Shown here in pieces: positions 17,257-24,975 of a DNA stretch of 64,000 bases. Origin of the DNA: JAJPHF01 sp035293805 (GTDB lineage Bacteria; Chloroflexota; UBA6077; JAJPHF01). The notes under the pieces are model-generated. The model saw only the letters and a program-made list of their open reading frames with translations, was not told the DNA's origin and did no database searches. Each line of letters starts with the position of its first letter. Positions within the stretch are counted from its first letter, which is position 1. The DNA lies in NCBI GenBank assembly GCA_035293805.1, contig DATGMD010000029.1:1-64000 (forward strand), written 5' to 3'. The position numbers and the translations under genes were made by a program.

Positions 17257-18000
17257 ATGAGCACTCGGGGCCGGCGCTGGGCGCGACTGCTCCCGGCGGT
17301 GGCGGCGCTGGCGGCGGGGGGGCACGCGCTGCTGGCGACGCCAGGATGGGCGGCGCCGCCGGGGCAGGGGATCCCGCAGACGCCGGAAGGCCAGTGGCAG
17401 ACGGCGCAGGAAGCAGAGCAGCGGGCCGCGGACAGCCTGCGCACGTGGCCGCAGGCGTACCCGCTGCCCGGCGACCGCGCGCGGCCGGCCTATCCGGGGA
17501 GCTTCTGGCAGCAGCCCTTCCCGTGGGAGCTACTCGGGTCGCCGTACCTGCCGGTGGTGCCGCTGCGCGAGATCAACTACATGGGCGTGCAGCCGGGGCC
17601 GGACAATCCGTGCTACGGGCGCCTGGGGCGCGACTACGCGACGCCGGTGGCCTTTCGGCTGAACTACCTGGAGGCGCAGCCGTACTTAGAGCAAGGGTAC
17701 GGGCCGGCGATGCTGGACGCCTGGGCGAGCTACCTCACGCGGCCGGGCACCGCGCCGGGGGCGGTCGAGACGCCGGACGACGCGGTGGCCGTGGCAGACG
17801 GCTGCCATCCGCTGCCGCCGCCGGCCGACGACGCGACGCTGGCGAGCGGGCCGATGGGCGATCAGACGCACGAGTGCGGCGACCTGGCGATGCCGGCCGA
17901 CGCCAGCCGCCTAACGCCCCAGGCGATCACCAACGTCCTGGCCGGCTGGCTGCGCCAGTGCGGCTACCTCGTCCAGGGCGCGCCGCCACAGATGCGCTAG
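17257..18000 (+). CDS. Secreted hypothetical protein
   Basis: 247 aa with a signal peptide (RRWARLLPAVAALAAGGHALLATPGWA) and then a Pro- and aromatic-rich mature chain (SFWQQPFPWELLGSPYLPVVPLREINYMG). Four cysteines lie in the mature part. It starts 3 bases after the previous stop with a GGGGTGAG ribosome site, so the two genes should be translated together. No domain or motif recognised; it is probably extracytoplasmic and part of the same surface system. Confidence 0.72.
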   Translation: MSTRGRRWARLLPAVAALAAGGHALLATPGWAAPPGQGIPQTPEGQWQTAQEAEQRAADSLRTWPQAYPLPGDRARPAYPGSFWQQPFPWELLGSPYLPVVPLREINYMGVQPGPDNPCYGRLGRDYATPVAFRLNYLEAQPYLEQGYGPAMLDAWASYLTRPGTAPGAVETPDDAVAVADGCHPLPPPADDATLASGPMGDQTHECGDLAMPADASRLTPQAITNVLAGWLRQCGYLVQGAPPQMR

Positions 18001-18118
18001 CGCGGCAGGGCTGCCCGCGCGTTTCCCACAGGCGGGTCCGCCAGGCTTAACCAAACGTAAATGTTCAGGTCTGCATTGATCCTGTTACACTTCCCCTCGG
18101 CTGGCGCAGGAGGGCGAT

Positions 18119-19183
18119 ATGAACTGGCACGATCGGGCGGGAGCCGCGCCGCGTCTAATCCTGGGCGCGCTGCTGGCGCTCGCGCTCGCGGCGGGGCTGG
18201 CCCCGGCGGCCCGCGCCCAGGGCGACGCCTGCGACCGGGTCCGGCTGGTGGACATGATCAGCAACGTGGACCTGGTCGTGCGCTGTCCGAGCGGCGAGGT
18301 GCGGCGGGTGCGCCTGGCCGGCCTGGAGGCGTGGCCGGACGGCTGGCCGCTCGCGGACCCGGACCTGAACCCTATCACGCTGTCGGACCGCGTGGCGAAT
18401 CTCGTCCGCGGGGGCCCGCTAACGCTCGGGCCGGTGCTCGGCCGCACGGCCGACGGGAGCGAGGTGCGCGAGGCGACGCTGGCGGGCAATCGCGGGTCGC
18501 TGGCGGAGTGGATCGTGCGGCAGGGCTGGGCGCAGACCGGGCCAGACGTGGACCGGGTGGTGCCCGAGGCGGCGGCAACGCTGCGGGACGCGGAGGCCGA
18601 GGCGCGGGCGGCCCGCCGCGGCCTGTGGGACGTGCGGGACCACATGGTGAGCTATACGACGCCGAACGGCGGCGAGATCCAGGTGGACCGACGGTTGCTT
18701 CCGGCGCTCGACCTGCTGGGGAGCCTGGACATCGGGCGCCCGCTCGTGAACGACCTCGCCCGCGCCGGCGTGCCGGTGTTCATGGCGCCCGAGCGGCCCG
18801 AGGTGGAGGCCTGGGCCCACTTCGACCCGCGCGCGCGCGACATCTGGGTCCACACGAGCCTGGTGGGCGGCGACCCGCGCACCGTCGCGGTCGTACTGGC
18901 GCACGAGGCGACGCACTCGCAAGACCTGCTGGAGGGGCGCATCGACGGCCAACGGATTACGACGGACGCCCAGGCCCAAGCCTGCTTCGACACCGAGATC
19001 CACGCGTTCTCGAACCAGCTCGCGATCTGGAGCGAGCTGTTCGGCGACGAGGGCAAGACGCCGGAGCTGCACCGCATCGAGCGCGAGAACAACATCTTGC
19101 TCGGCGACTACGGCACGACGCGGGACGAGCTGTACGACTTCATCCACCGGCTCTACCGCGGCGAGTGCCGCGTGCGCGAGTAG
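18119..19183 (+). CDS. Secreted SNase-like domain fused to a HExxH metallopeptidase-like domain
   Basis: 354 aa. The signal peptide ends at ARAQ (about 34). Residues 38-172 resemble a staphylococcal nuclease fold (VRLAGLEAW; EARAARRGLWD), but the usual Asp/Glu/Arg catalytic arrangement is not clear. Residues 205-354 carry VVLAHEATHSQD, an HExxH zinc motif at 262-266, and a second conserved segment DTEIHAF in which Glu293 could be the third ligand (gluzincin pattern). GGAGG precedes ATG 18119. A weak promoter (TACACT at 18086-18091) lies upstream, so this gene may be transcribed separately from the run before it. The combination is unfamiliar to me. Confidence 0.75.
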   Translation: MNWHDRAGAAPRLILGALLALALAAGLAPAARAQGDACDRVRLVDMISNVDLVVRCPSGEVRRVRLAGLEAWPDGWPLADPDLNPITLSDRVANLVRGGPLTLGPVLGRTADGSEVREATLAGNRGSLAEWIVRQGWAQTGPDVDRVVPEAAATLRDAEAEARAARRGLWDVRDHMVSYTTPNGGEIQVDRRLLPALDLLGSLDIGRPLVNDLARAGVPVFMAPERPEVEAWAHFDPRARDIWVHTSLVGGDPRTVAVVLAHEATHSQDLLEGRIDGQRITTDAQAQACFDTEIHAFSNQLAIWSELFGDEGKTPELHRIERENNILLGDYGTTRDELYDFIHRLYRGECRVRE

Positions 19184-19298
19184 CCGCCGCGGGTGGGGGC
19201 ACGGCGGGCGCGGGCGCGCCGTGGGGGCAGGCGCAGGGTGGCCGAGGAAGGACGAGCCTTCCTCGGCCACCGTTGTTGTTGCGCGCGTGAGTACAGAC

Positions 19299-20039
19299 TT
19301 ACGGCGCAGTATCGGCCGGGGAGGTCGCGCCGTCGTTCGTGCCGACCGCGCCGTCATCAGGCCCGGCGATGGGGACGCGGATGCGGGTGGGCGGCCCGCT
19401 GCCCTCCGAGACGGGCGGGATGACCGCGGGCGGCCGCGTGCCGGTCGTCGTGGCGGGCAGCGGGGCGACGCTGGCCGGCGCGACGGTCGGCCCCTCGGGA
19501 TTGACGAGCTGGCCCGGGAAGTGGTCGGCGGTTGGATCGGCGCGGTTCCCGGTCAGCGCCGGGGCGCCGGAGGTGGGCAGCTCGGCCGGCTCAGTCGTGA
19601 CTGGATTCACCGGGCCCGGGACGCCGATGGCCTGCTGCGCGCCGTTGGTCGCGGCCGGCGCGGGCACCAGGTTAACGCCAGGAACCGGGACCGTAGTCAC
19701 CTGCTGCGGCACGGCACGGCGCGCGGGGTCGTTCACCAGGCTGGGGGCGGGGCCGAGGTCCGAGCTGTTCACGGGGATCTGGTCGGCGGGCTGCGCCTGG
19801 CCCGGCAGGCGGCTGGCGCCGTTGGCGGGATTCGTGCTCGGGACGGGCTCGGCGCCCGAGGGGTACAGCTGGCCTGGGGTGGTCGGGTTGGTGTACAGGC
19901 AGTGGGCGCCGACGTACGCGCCGTCGGGCGTGTACATGCCCGTGACCGTGGGGCCGCCCTCGCACTGCGCGGCCGCAATCCGCGGCGATGCGAGGCCCGC
20001 GAGCCCTATGACGAGAATCGCCACGGCGAAGCGCTGCAT
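19299..20039 (-). CDS. Secreted proline-rich hypothetical protein
   Basis: 246 aa. The signal peptide is MQRFAVAILVIGLAGLASPRIAAAQ. A short folded N-terminus with two cysteines (CEGGPTVTGMYTPDGAYVGAHCLY) is followed by about 190 residues of low-complexity Pro/Ala/Thr/Val sequence. GGGAGG lies 7 bases before ATG 20039. It is transcribed toward the SNase/HExxH gene. It may be a cell-wall-spanning or matrix protein; no family recognised. Confidence 0.7.
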   Translation of the reverse strand: MQRFAVAILVIGLAGLASPRIAAAQCEGGPTVTGMYTPDGAYVGAHCLYTNPTTPGQLYPSGAEPVPSTNPANGASRLPGQAQPADQIPVNSSDLGPAPSLVNDPARRAVPQQVTTVPVPGVNLVPAPAATNGAQQAIGVPGPVNPVTTEPAELPTSGAPALTGNRADPTADHFPGQLVNPEGPTVAPASVAPLPATTTGTRPPAVIPPVSEGSGPPTRIRVPIAGPDDGAVGTNDGATSPADTAP

Positions 20040-20206
20040 GGTGTGCCTCCCGCGCACGCGGCCTCTCGGCCGCCGCGCGGCGGACCCGAGAGAGCCGGCG
20101 CCGTCGATTGTCGGTGCCATCCTTTACGCAACCGAGAATGCAAGCGTCATGCCATCTGGCCGTCCGCCAGCGCGCGGCGGGTGGTCGGTGGCGGCGGGCG
20201 GTGGGG

Positions 20207-20212
20207 TATGAT
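20207..20212 (+). promoter_or_regulatory. Putative -10 box of the UbiD-family gene
   Basis: TATGAT lies 54 bases before ATG 20267 in a GC-rich intergenic stretch. No good -35 is visible. Confidence 0.35.
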
Positions 20213-20266
20213 GGGGCGTACTTCGCGTTTATGGCCAGTGCGCGAGAGCGGGAAGGGAGCGATCCC

Positions 20267-21721
20267 ATGGCCTATCAGGGGCTTCGCGGCTTCATCGACG
20301 AGGTGGAGCGACTGGGCGAGCTGCGCGTCGCCCGCGACGTCGATCCGCACCTCGAATTGGGCGCCATCACCGAGCTGGCGCACCACCGGGTGAACGGGCC
20401 GGCCGTACTGTTCGACGACATCCAGGGATATCCGCCCGGCTACCGGGTGCTCATCAACTCGCTGGGATCGGCCAGCCGCACGGCGCTGGCGCTGGGCCTG
20501 CCCACCGGCCGGACCTGGAAGGAGCTGGTGCCGCTCTGGCGCCAGCGGATGAAGGCGCTGCAGCCGATCCCGCCGGCGTTCGTGACGGACGGGCCGGTGA
20601 TGGAGAACGTGCAGCGCGGCGCGGACGTGGACCTGCTGCAGTTCCCGACGCCGTTCTGGCACGAGCTGGACGGCGGGCGCTACATCGGGACCGGGGTGCT
20701 CGACATCCTGCCCGACCCGGACAGCAACTGGGTCAACCTGGGCACCTACCGCGTGATGCTCGTCGATCGCAATCACGTGTGCCTGTACATCTCGCCGGGC
20801 AAGCACGGCCGCATCATCCGCGACAAGTACTTCGCCGCGGGCAAGGCGATGCCCGTGGCGATGAGCTTCGGCCACGACCCGCTGCTGTTCATGGCCAGCT
20901 CGATGGAAGTGCCGTTTGGCATGTCGGAGTACGACTGGGCGGGCGGCGTGCGCGGCGAGCCGGTGCCGGTGCTGAAGGGGCCGGTGACGGGGCTGCCGCT
21001 GCCGGCGCAGGGGGAGATCGTCGTCGAGGGGTACATCCACCCGGGCGACGTAGCGCCCGAGGGGCCGTTTGGCGAGTGGACCGGCTACTACGCGAGCGGC
21101 TCGCGCGCCGAGCCGGTGATGACCGTCGAGGCCGTGTACTACCGCAACAACCCGATCATCCTCGGCTCGCCCCCGGGCAAGCCGCCCACCGAGCTGACGG
21201 CGTACCGCTCGCTGGTACGGTCGGCGCTGATCCACGACCAGCTGGAGCGGGCCGGGGTGCCCGACGTGCAGGCGGTCTGGACGCCTGAGGCAGGGGGCAC
21301 GCGGCTGTTGATCGCGGTGGCGATCAAGCAGCGCTACCCGGGCCACGCGCGACAGGCCGGCCACGTGGCCGCGATGTGCCATGCCGGCGCGTACCTGGGG
21401 CGCTACGTGGTGGTGGTGGACGACGACGTGGACGTGACCGACCTGAACGACGTCGTGTGGGCGATGTGTACGCGAGCCGACCCGGAGCAGTCGATCGACA
21501 TCATCAAGCGGGCCTGGTCTGGCCCGCTGGACCCGATTATCCACCACGACCGGAAGGGCTTCAACTCGCGGATGATTGTCGACGCGTGCCGGCCGTTCGA
21601 GTGGCGCGACGAGTTCCCGCCCGTGGCCGAGGCGAGCGCGGAGCTGATGGACCGCACGAAAGCCAAGTGGGGCGACCTGATCCTCGGCCCAGCCCCGGCG
21701 CCGGTGGGCGCCGGCCGCTAG
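20267..21721 (+). CDS. UbiD-family (prenylated-FMN) decarboxylase
   Basis: 484 aa, cytosolic, in the family of reversible non-oxidative decarboxylases that use prenylated FMN. Landmarks are NLGTYRVMLVDRNH (the conserved Arg region), ISPGKHGR, GEIVVEGYIHPGDVAPEGPFGEWTGYY (with the acidic active-site region) and GKPPTELT. ATG 20267 is chosen for AAGGGAG 8 bases upstream; an earlier ATG at 20231 is possible. The substrate cannot be read from sequence; ubiquinone precursor, aromatic acid or heteroaromatic acid are all possible. No ubiX-like flavin prenyltransferase is in the window. A strong stem-loop follows the gene. Confidence 0.88.
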   Translation: MAYQGLRGFIDEVERLGELRVARDVDPHLELGAITELAHHRVNGPAVLFDDIQGYPPGYRVLINSLGSASRTALALGLPTGRTWKELVPLWRQRMKALQPIPPAFVTDGPVMENVQRGADVDLLQFPTPFWHELDGGRYIGTGVLDILPDPDSNWVNLGTYRVMLVDRNHVCLYISPGKHGRIIRDKYFAAGKAMPVAMSFGHDPLLFMASSMEVPFGMSEYDWAGGVRGEPVPVLKGPVTGLPLPAQGEIVVEGYIHPGDVAPEGPFGEWTGYYASGSRAEPVMTVEAVYYRNNPIILGSPPGKPPTELTAYRSLVRSALIHDQLERAGVPDVQAVWTPEAGGTRLLIAVAIKQRYPGHARQAGHVAAMCHAGAYLGRYVVVVDDDVDVTDLNDVVWAMCTRADPEQSIDIIKRAWSGPLDPIIHHDRKGFNSRMIVDACRPFEWRDEFPPVAEASAELMDRTKAKWGDLILGPAPAPVGAGR

Positions 21722-21739
21722 ACGTTCGATCTTCCCAGG

Positions 21740-21775
21740 CGAAGCGCCAGGGGTTCTCGTGCCCCTGGCGCTTCG
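21740..21775 (+). terminator. 14-bp perfect stem-loop after the UbiD-family gene
   Basis: Arms cgaagcgccagggg (21740-21753) and cccctggcgcttcg (21762-21775) pair perfectly around an 8-base loop, 19 bases after the stop. No U-tract follows, so it may be a weak terminator or an mRNA 3' end stabiliser. Confidence 0.6.
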
Positions 21776-22025
21776 TCGTGTCGCGCGGCCGTGGGCTGCT
21801 CGGCGGCGCGACGCGCGTGCGGGCGCTGCTCGTGCCGCGCTGCGCGGAGCCCCATCGTTCCCTGCCTTCTCCGGAATCGGGCGCGTTGTGAAAAGAGTCA
21901 CCGCCCGAGTGCTGCCGGACTCACGGCCAGGCGCGGCACCGCCCTGTAGTCTTGGTCTATGGAACGGACACGGTGCGATGCGGCCGTTGCCGACGCGCCG
22001 AGAACAGCAAACGGAGAAGGTCGCA

Positions 22026-23054
22026 ATGAGCCTCAATCGTCTACACTGCAAGGCTGGCAGCACCGTGTTGGCCGCGAGCGTTAGTCTTGGCCTGGCGCTG
22101 TCCCTGGTGAGCGCGGCCCAGGCCGCGGGGCCGGGGCCTGGGTCGCACGCGCCCACCGGCCTCGGGCCGGCCAGCCAGACGCACATCAACCTTCCCGCCG
22201 GCGGCGGAAGCGCTCCTGGCGGCGGGTTGACGAACCTGCCCATTAATCGGACGGGCGGTACGGTTGGCGTGAACCATCTGCCTAATGGCAACAGCAACGG
22301 CACCCCGTCCGGGAACACCCCGCCGAGTGGATCGAACCCCGGCGGGTCGAACCCGGGTGGGTCGAACCCGAGCGGTTCCAACCCGAGCGGGTCGCATCCG
22401 GGCGGCTCCAACCCGGGCGGCTCGAACCCGGGTGGGTCGAACCCGGGCGGCTCCAACCCGGGCGGCTCGAACCCGGGCGGGTCGAACCCGCCCGGGTCCA
22501 ATCCGAGTGGCTCGAATCCCAATGGCTCGAACCCGAGCGGGACGCCGCCGAGCGGCTCGACGCCGGGCGGTAGCACCAGCGGCGCGAACAGCAGCAACCC
22601 GCACCCCAACGGCCCGAACCAGACCCCTGGCGGCGGCCAGTGCGGCGGCAACGGGGGCAATGGCGGCAACGCGACCGGGACGGGCGTCCAGGGCGGCAAC
22701 GGCGGCAACGGCGGGAATTGCACCATCATCGAGAACAACACTACCCAGGTCACGAACGTCAGCTGGTCGATGCCCGATCCCGTCTCCGTGAGCGCGCCGG
22801 TCTACTCGGACAGCAGCTCCGCGCCGGCCGTCCAGACCGTGCAGGCGCCGCCCATCGTGACGTGCGCGATGCCGTTCGGCACGCTGTACGGGCACCCGGT
22901 CGATCCGAAGCTGCAGCCGGTGGTGGTGGACGGGGTGACGGTGGACTATCTACCCCTCTGCCAGACCTACACCTACGAGCCGTTCAACGACTGCGCGACG
23001 GCCTATTACTACTACGCCGACCAGAACCTCTTCTACTGCGTGGTCCCCGCGTAA
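22026..23054 (+). CDS. Exported protein with 16 tandem GSNPx pentapeptides
   Basis: 342 aa. The signal peptide runs from MSLNRLHCK to AQA (about residue 33). Residues 102-181 are 16 consecutive pentapeptides of the form G-S-N-P-(G/S/P/N). A Gly/Asn-rich linker follows (GGNGGNGGN). The C-terminal 110 residues form a cysteine-containing domain (five Cys) rich in Tyr and Val that ends AYYYYADQNLFYCVVPA. GGAGAAGG lies 5 bases before ATG 22026. It is likely a surface or spore-coat-like structural protein with an elastic stalk; I do not recognise the C-terminal domain. Confidence 0.75.
   Translation: MSLNRLHCKAGSTVLAASVSLGLALSLVSAAQAAGPGPGSHAPTGLGPASQTHINLPAGGGSAPGGGLTNLPINRTGGTVGVNHLPNGNSNGTPSGNTPPSGSNPGGSNPGGSNPSGSNPSGSHPGGSNPGGSNPGGSNPGGSNPGGSNPGGSNPPGSNPSGSNPNGSNPSGTPPSGSTPGGSTSGANSSNPHPNGPNQTPGGGQCGGNGGNGGNATGTGVQGGNGGNGGNCTIIENNTTQVTNVSWSMPDPVSVSAPVYSDSSSAPAVQTVQAPPIVTCAMPFGTLYGHPVDPKLQPVVVDGVTVDYLPLCQTYTYEPFNDCATAYYYYADQNLFYCVVPA
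22329..22568 (+). repeat. 15-bp tandem repeat array (16 units) coding GSNPx
   Basis: Sixteen in-frame 15-bp units (consensus ggS-tcS-aac-ccg-ggc) with third-position variation. An array of this type can change length by slippage or recombination while preserving the reading frame. Confidence 0.85.
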
Positions 23055-23086
23055 GCGACGTCGACCCGTCTCCCTCCCTCTCCGTT

Positions 23087-23121
23087 GAAGCGTCCTCCCG
23101 GTTTCGACCGGAGGGCGCTTC
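23087..23121 (+). terminator. Stem-loop after the pentapeptide-repeat gene
   Basis: gaagcgtcctcccggt and accggagggcgcttc pair around a TTCG tetraloop with one bulge and one G-U pair, 33 bases after the stop. TTCG is a stabilising loop. There is no clear U-tract. Confidence 0.6.
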
Positions 23122-23352
23122 GGCGCGCTCGGGCAGGCTGGCGCGCGGCGACGAGTGCCGCCGCTTGGCGGTGGCCCCGGGGCGTCGCGCGCACCGCCGG
23201 GCTCGCCGGCGATGGACTGATGGGCGCGGGCACTAGCAGCGGGCGCCGGTACGTACGGCTCGCGGCACGGTTGCTGCATAGAGCGAAGCGAGCGGCCGTG
23301 CGCGGGCGATCCCGACGGGGGCGCGGCCGCCATCCGGAAAGGAGCGAAGGAC

Positions 23353-23511
23353 ATGAGCCTCCTCACGTTGCTGATCATCCTGCTCGTGATCGCGGTGTTG
23401 TTCGGTGGATGGGGCACCGGCCGTGGGTGGGGGTACTACGGTTGGTCCCCGACGGGCCTAATCGTGCTAATCCTGCTGATCCTGCTGCTGACGGGCAACC
23501 TGCACGTGTAA
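23353..23511 (+). CDS. Tiny DUF3309-like membrane protein
   Basis: 52 aa: MSLLTLLIILLVIAVLFGGW, a polar Gly/Trp/Tyr turn (GTGRGWGYYGWSP), then a second hydrophobic segment GLIVLILLILLLTGNLHV. This two-helix layout matches the small membrane proteins grouped as DUF3309, which have no assigned function. A strong AAGGAG lies 9 bases upstream of ATG 23353. Stop is TAA, unusual for this GC-rich window. Confidence 0.75.
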   Translation: MSLLTLLIILLVIAVLFGGWGTGRGWGYYGWSPTGLIVLILLILLLTGNLHV

Positions 23512-23570
23512 GGCGCGGGCGCCGGGCGGCGGGGCCGCGGCGCCTCACGCCGCGGCGCGGCCGCGTCATC

Positions 23571-23599
23571 TTGACACGCGCCCCGGCGGGTGCCATTCT
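23571..23599 (+). promoter_or_regulatory. Promoter of the Tat lipoprotein gene
   Basis: A perfect TTGACA (23571-23576), a 17-base spacer and CATTCT (23594-23599) with an extended TGc before it. The predicted transcription start is near 23606, 32 bases before ATG 23638. Confidence 0.5.
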
Positions 23600-23637
23600 G
23601 TTCGCACAGCATCCTTGACGCGGACGAGGGGGCGACG

Positions 23638-24732
23638 ATGGGACGGGGCGGCGGGCGCTATTCGCGGCGGCAGTTCGTGACTCTCGCGGGAGGCGGGCTC
23701 GCCTGGGCGGCCGTGGCGTGCAGCGGACCGCCTAGCGCGGCGCCGGCCCAGGGCGGGGCGCCGGCGGCCCCCGCCGCCCCCGCGGCCCCCGCCGCCACCG
23801 CGCCGCCGACCGCGCCCGCCCCCGGCTCGATCCCGCTGCAATATGGCTCGATCTCGAAGACGGCCTGGGAGTGGCCGAAGCTGGTCGCTTTCGAGAAGGG
23901 GCTGCTGACGCAGGCGGGCTTCGACGTGGAGATGACGCTATTCCGCACGCCGGCGAACGGGGCCCAGATGATGACCGCCGGTGCGCTCGACTTGGCGAGC
24001 ATCAACCCCGAGACGGTGATTCGGTCCGTGGACAACGGGGCGCCGCTCAAGATGATCGCCACCGACTCGAACAGCGCGCCGTACAGCCTCATCGTGCGGC
24101 CCGAGATCCAGACGTTCGCCGACCTGCGCGGCAAGACCCTGCCTTCGTCCGGCCCGCGCGAGCAGACGACCGTCTGGATGAAGCAGATCCTGAAGGCGAA
24201 CGGCCTAGACGAGTCGGAGTATGACTTCGTCGTGGTGGGCGGCACGCCGGAGCGCATGGCCGCGATTGAGAGCGGCGCGGTGGCCGGCGGCCTGGTGGGT
24301 CAGCCCCAGGACTTCCAGATGATCGCGCAGGGCTACCGCCGTCTGGCGGTGCTGAGCGAGTACATCCCCGACCACCCGATCTCGGTCCACGCCGCGCGCA
24401 TCGATTGGCTGCAGGCGCATCCCGAGCAGGCCATCGCGGCGCTGCGCGCGATCCGCGACGCGACGCGCTGGCTCTACGATCCGGCGAACAAGGCCGAGGC
24501 GATCGGCATCCTGGCCCGGCAGATCGAGGTCTCGGAGGACCTGTCGCGCCAGACCTACGAGATGCTGGTCGAGCAGCTGAAGATCTGGAGCCCTGACCTG
24601 GAGCTGACGCCAGCGCGCGTGCAGAAGTCGATCGACTTCCTCGCGTCAATCGGCGACCTCACGCCGCCGCTGCCGACGCCGGACAAGTACCTGGACCCGC
24701 AGTACGTCCAGCGCATGAACCAGACGGGGTGA
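23638..24732 (+). CDS. Tat-exported NMT1/SsuA-like solute-binding lipoprotein
   Basis: 364 aa. The N-terminus carries a twin-arginine motif (YSRRQFVTLAGG, Arg10-Arg11) and then a lipobox (AVAC, Cys28), so it should be folded in the cytosol, exported by Tat and lipidated. A Pro/Ala linker precedes a periplasmic-binding fold of the NMT1/THI5/SsuA type (WEWPKLVAFEKGLLTQAGFDVEM; GAQMMTAGALDLASINPE; TFADLRGKTL). Such proteins feed ABC importers of sulfonates, nitrate, pyrimidines or similar. No permease or ATPase gene adjoins it, so the ligand and transporter are unknown. Confidence 0.87.
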   Translation: MGRGGGRYSRRQFVTLAGGGLAWAAVACSGPPSAAPAQGGAPAAPAAPAAPAATAPPTAPAPGSIPLQYGSISKTAWEWPKLVAFEKGLLTQAGFDVEMTLFRTPANGAQMMTAGALDLASINPETVIRSVDNGAPLKMIATDSNSAPYSLIVRPEIQTFADLRGKTLPSSGPREQTTVWMKQILKANGLDESEYDFVVVGGTPERMAAIESGAVAGGLVGQPQDFQMIAQGYRRLAVLSEYIPDHPISVHAARIDWLQAHPEQAIAALRAIRDATRWLYDPANKAEAIGILARQIEVSEDLSRQTYEMLVEQLKIWSPDLELTPARVQKSIDFLASIGDLTPPLPTPDKYLDPQYVQRMNQTG

Positions 24733-24742
24733 GCCAGTCCGG

Positions 24743-24890
24743 TTGCCCTCACCCCGGCCCTCTCTCAGGGGGAGAGGGGGCAGACGCGCTCGCCCCGGCC
24801 CTCACGCGAAGCAACTGGTAGCCAGACTTAGCTGTCGGCAGGCCGGGCGGTGCGGGCTGCGGGCCGCGCGGGCATGAAACCCGCCCCTCC
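24743..24890. repeat. Interspersed repeat fragments (families A and B)
   Basis: 24743-24782 is a CCCTCACCCCGGCCCTCTC / GGGGGAGAGGG hairpin (family A, cores also near 1970, 39500, 44411 and 56211). 24861-24890 is a ggccgcgcgggcatgaaacc-cgcccct block (family B), found again at 31269-31302. Both lie in the 243-bp gap between two convergent genes; nothing else is seen there. Confidence 0.6.
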
Positions 24891-24975
24891 GAAACGCTGG
24901 CTGCTCACTCTCAATGCAGGCCGTTCTAGGCGCCGAGAGAATCGGGCGCCATCGCCCGGCGGGAGAGGGAGGCGG

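Noticed and set aside
22329..22568. CRISPR-like tandem array
   Set aside because: Units are contiguous 15-mers in frame with no spacers, and they code a pentapeptide stalk.
20147..22753. 868-codon minus-strand frame with a repetitive PPGFEPPG protein
   Set aside because: The attractive repeat is the reverse complement of the GSNPx array. The plus-strand reading has a signal peptide and ribosome site; this one has neither and also crosses the UbiD-family gene.
23638..24732. Complete ABC transporter operon
   Set aside because: No permease or ATPase gene is adjacent on either side.
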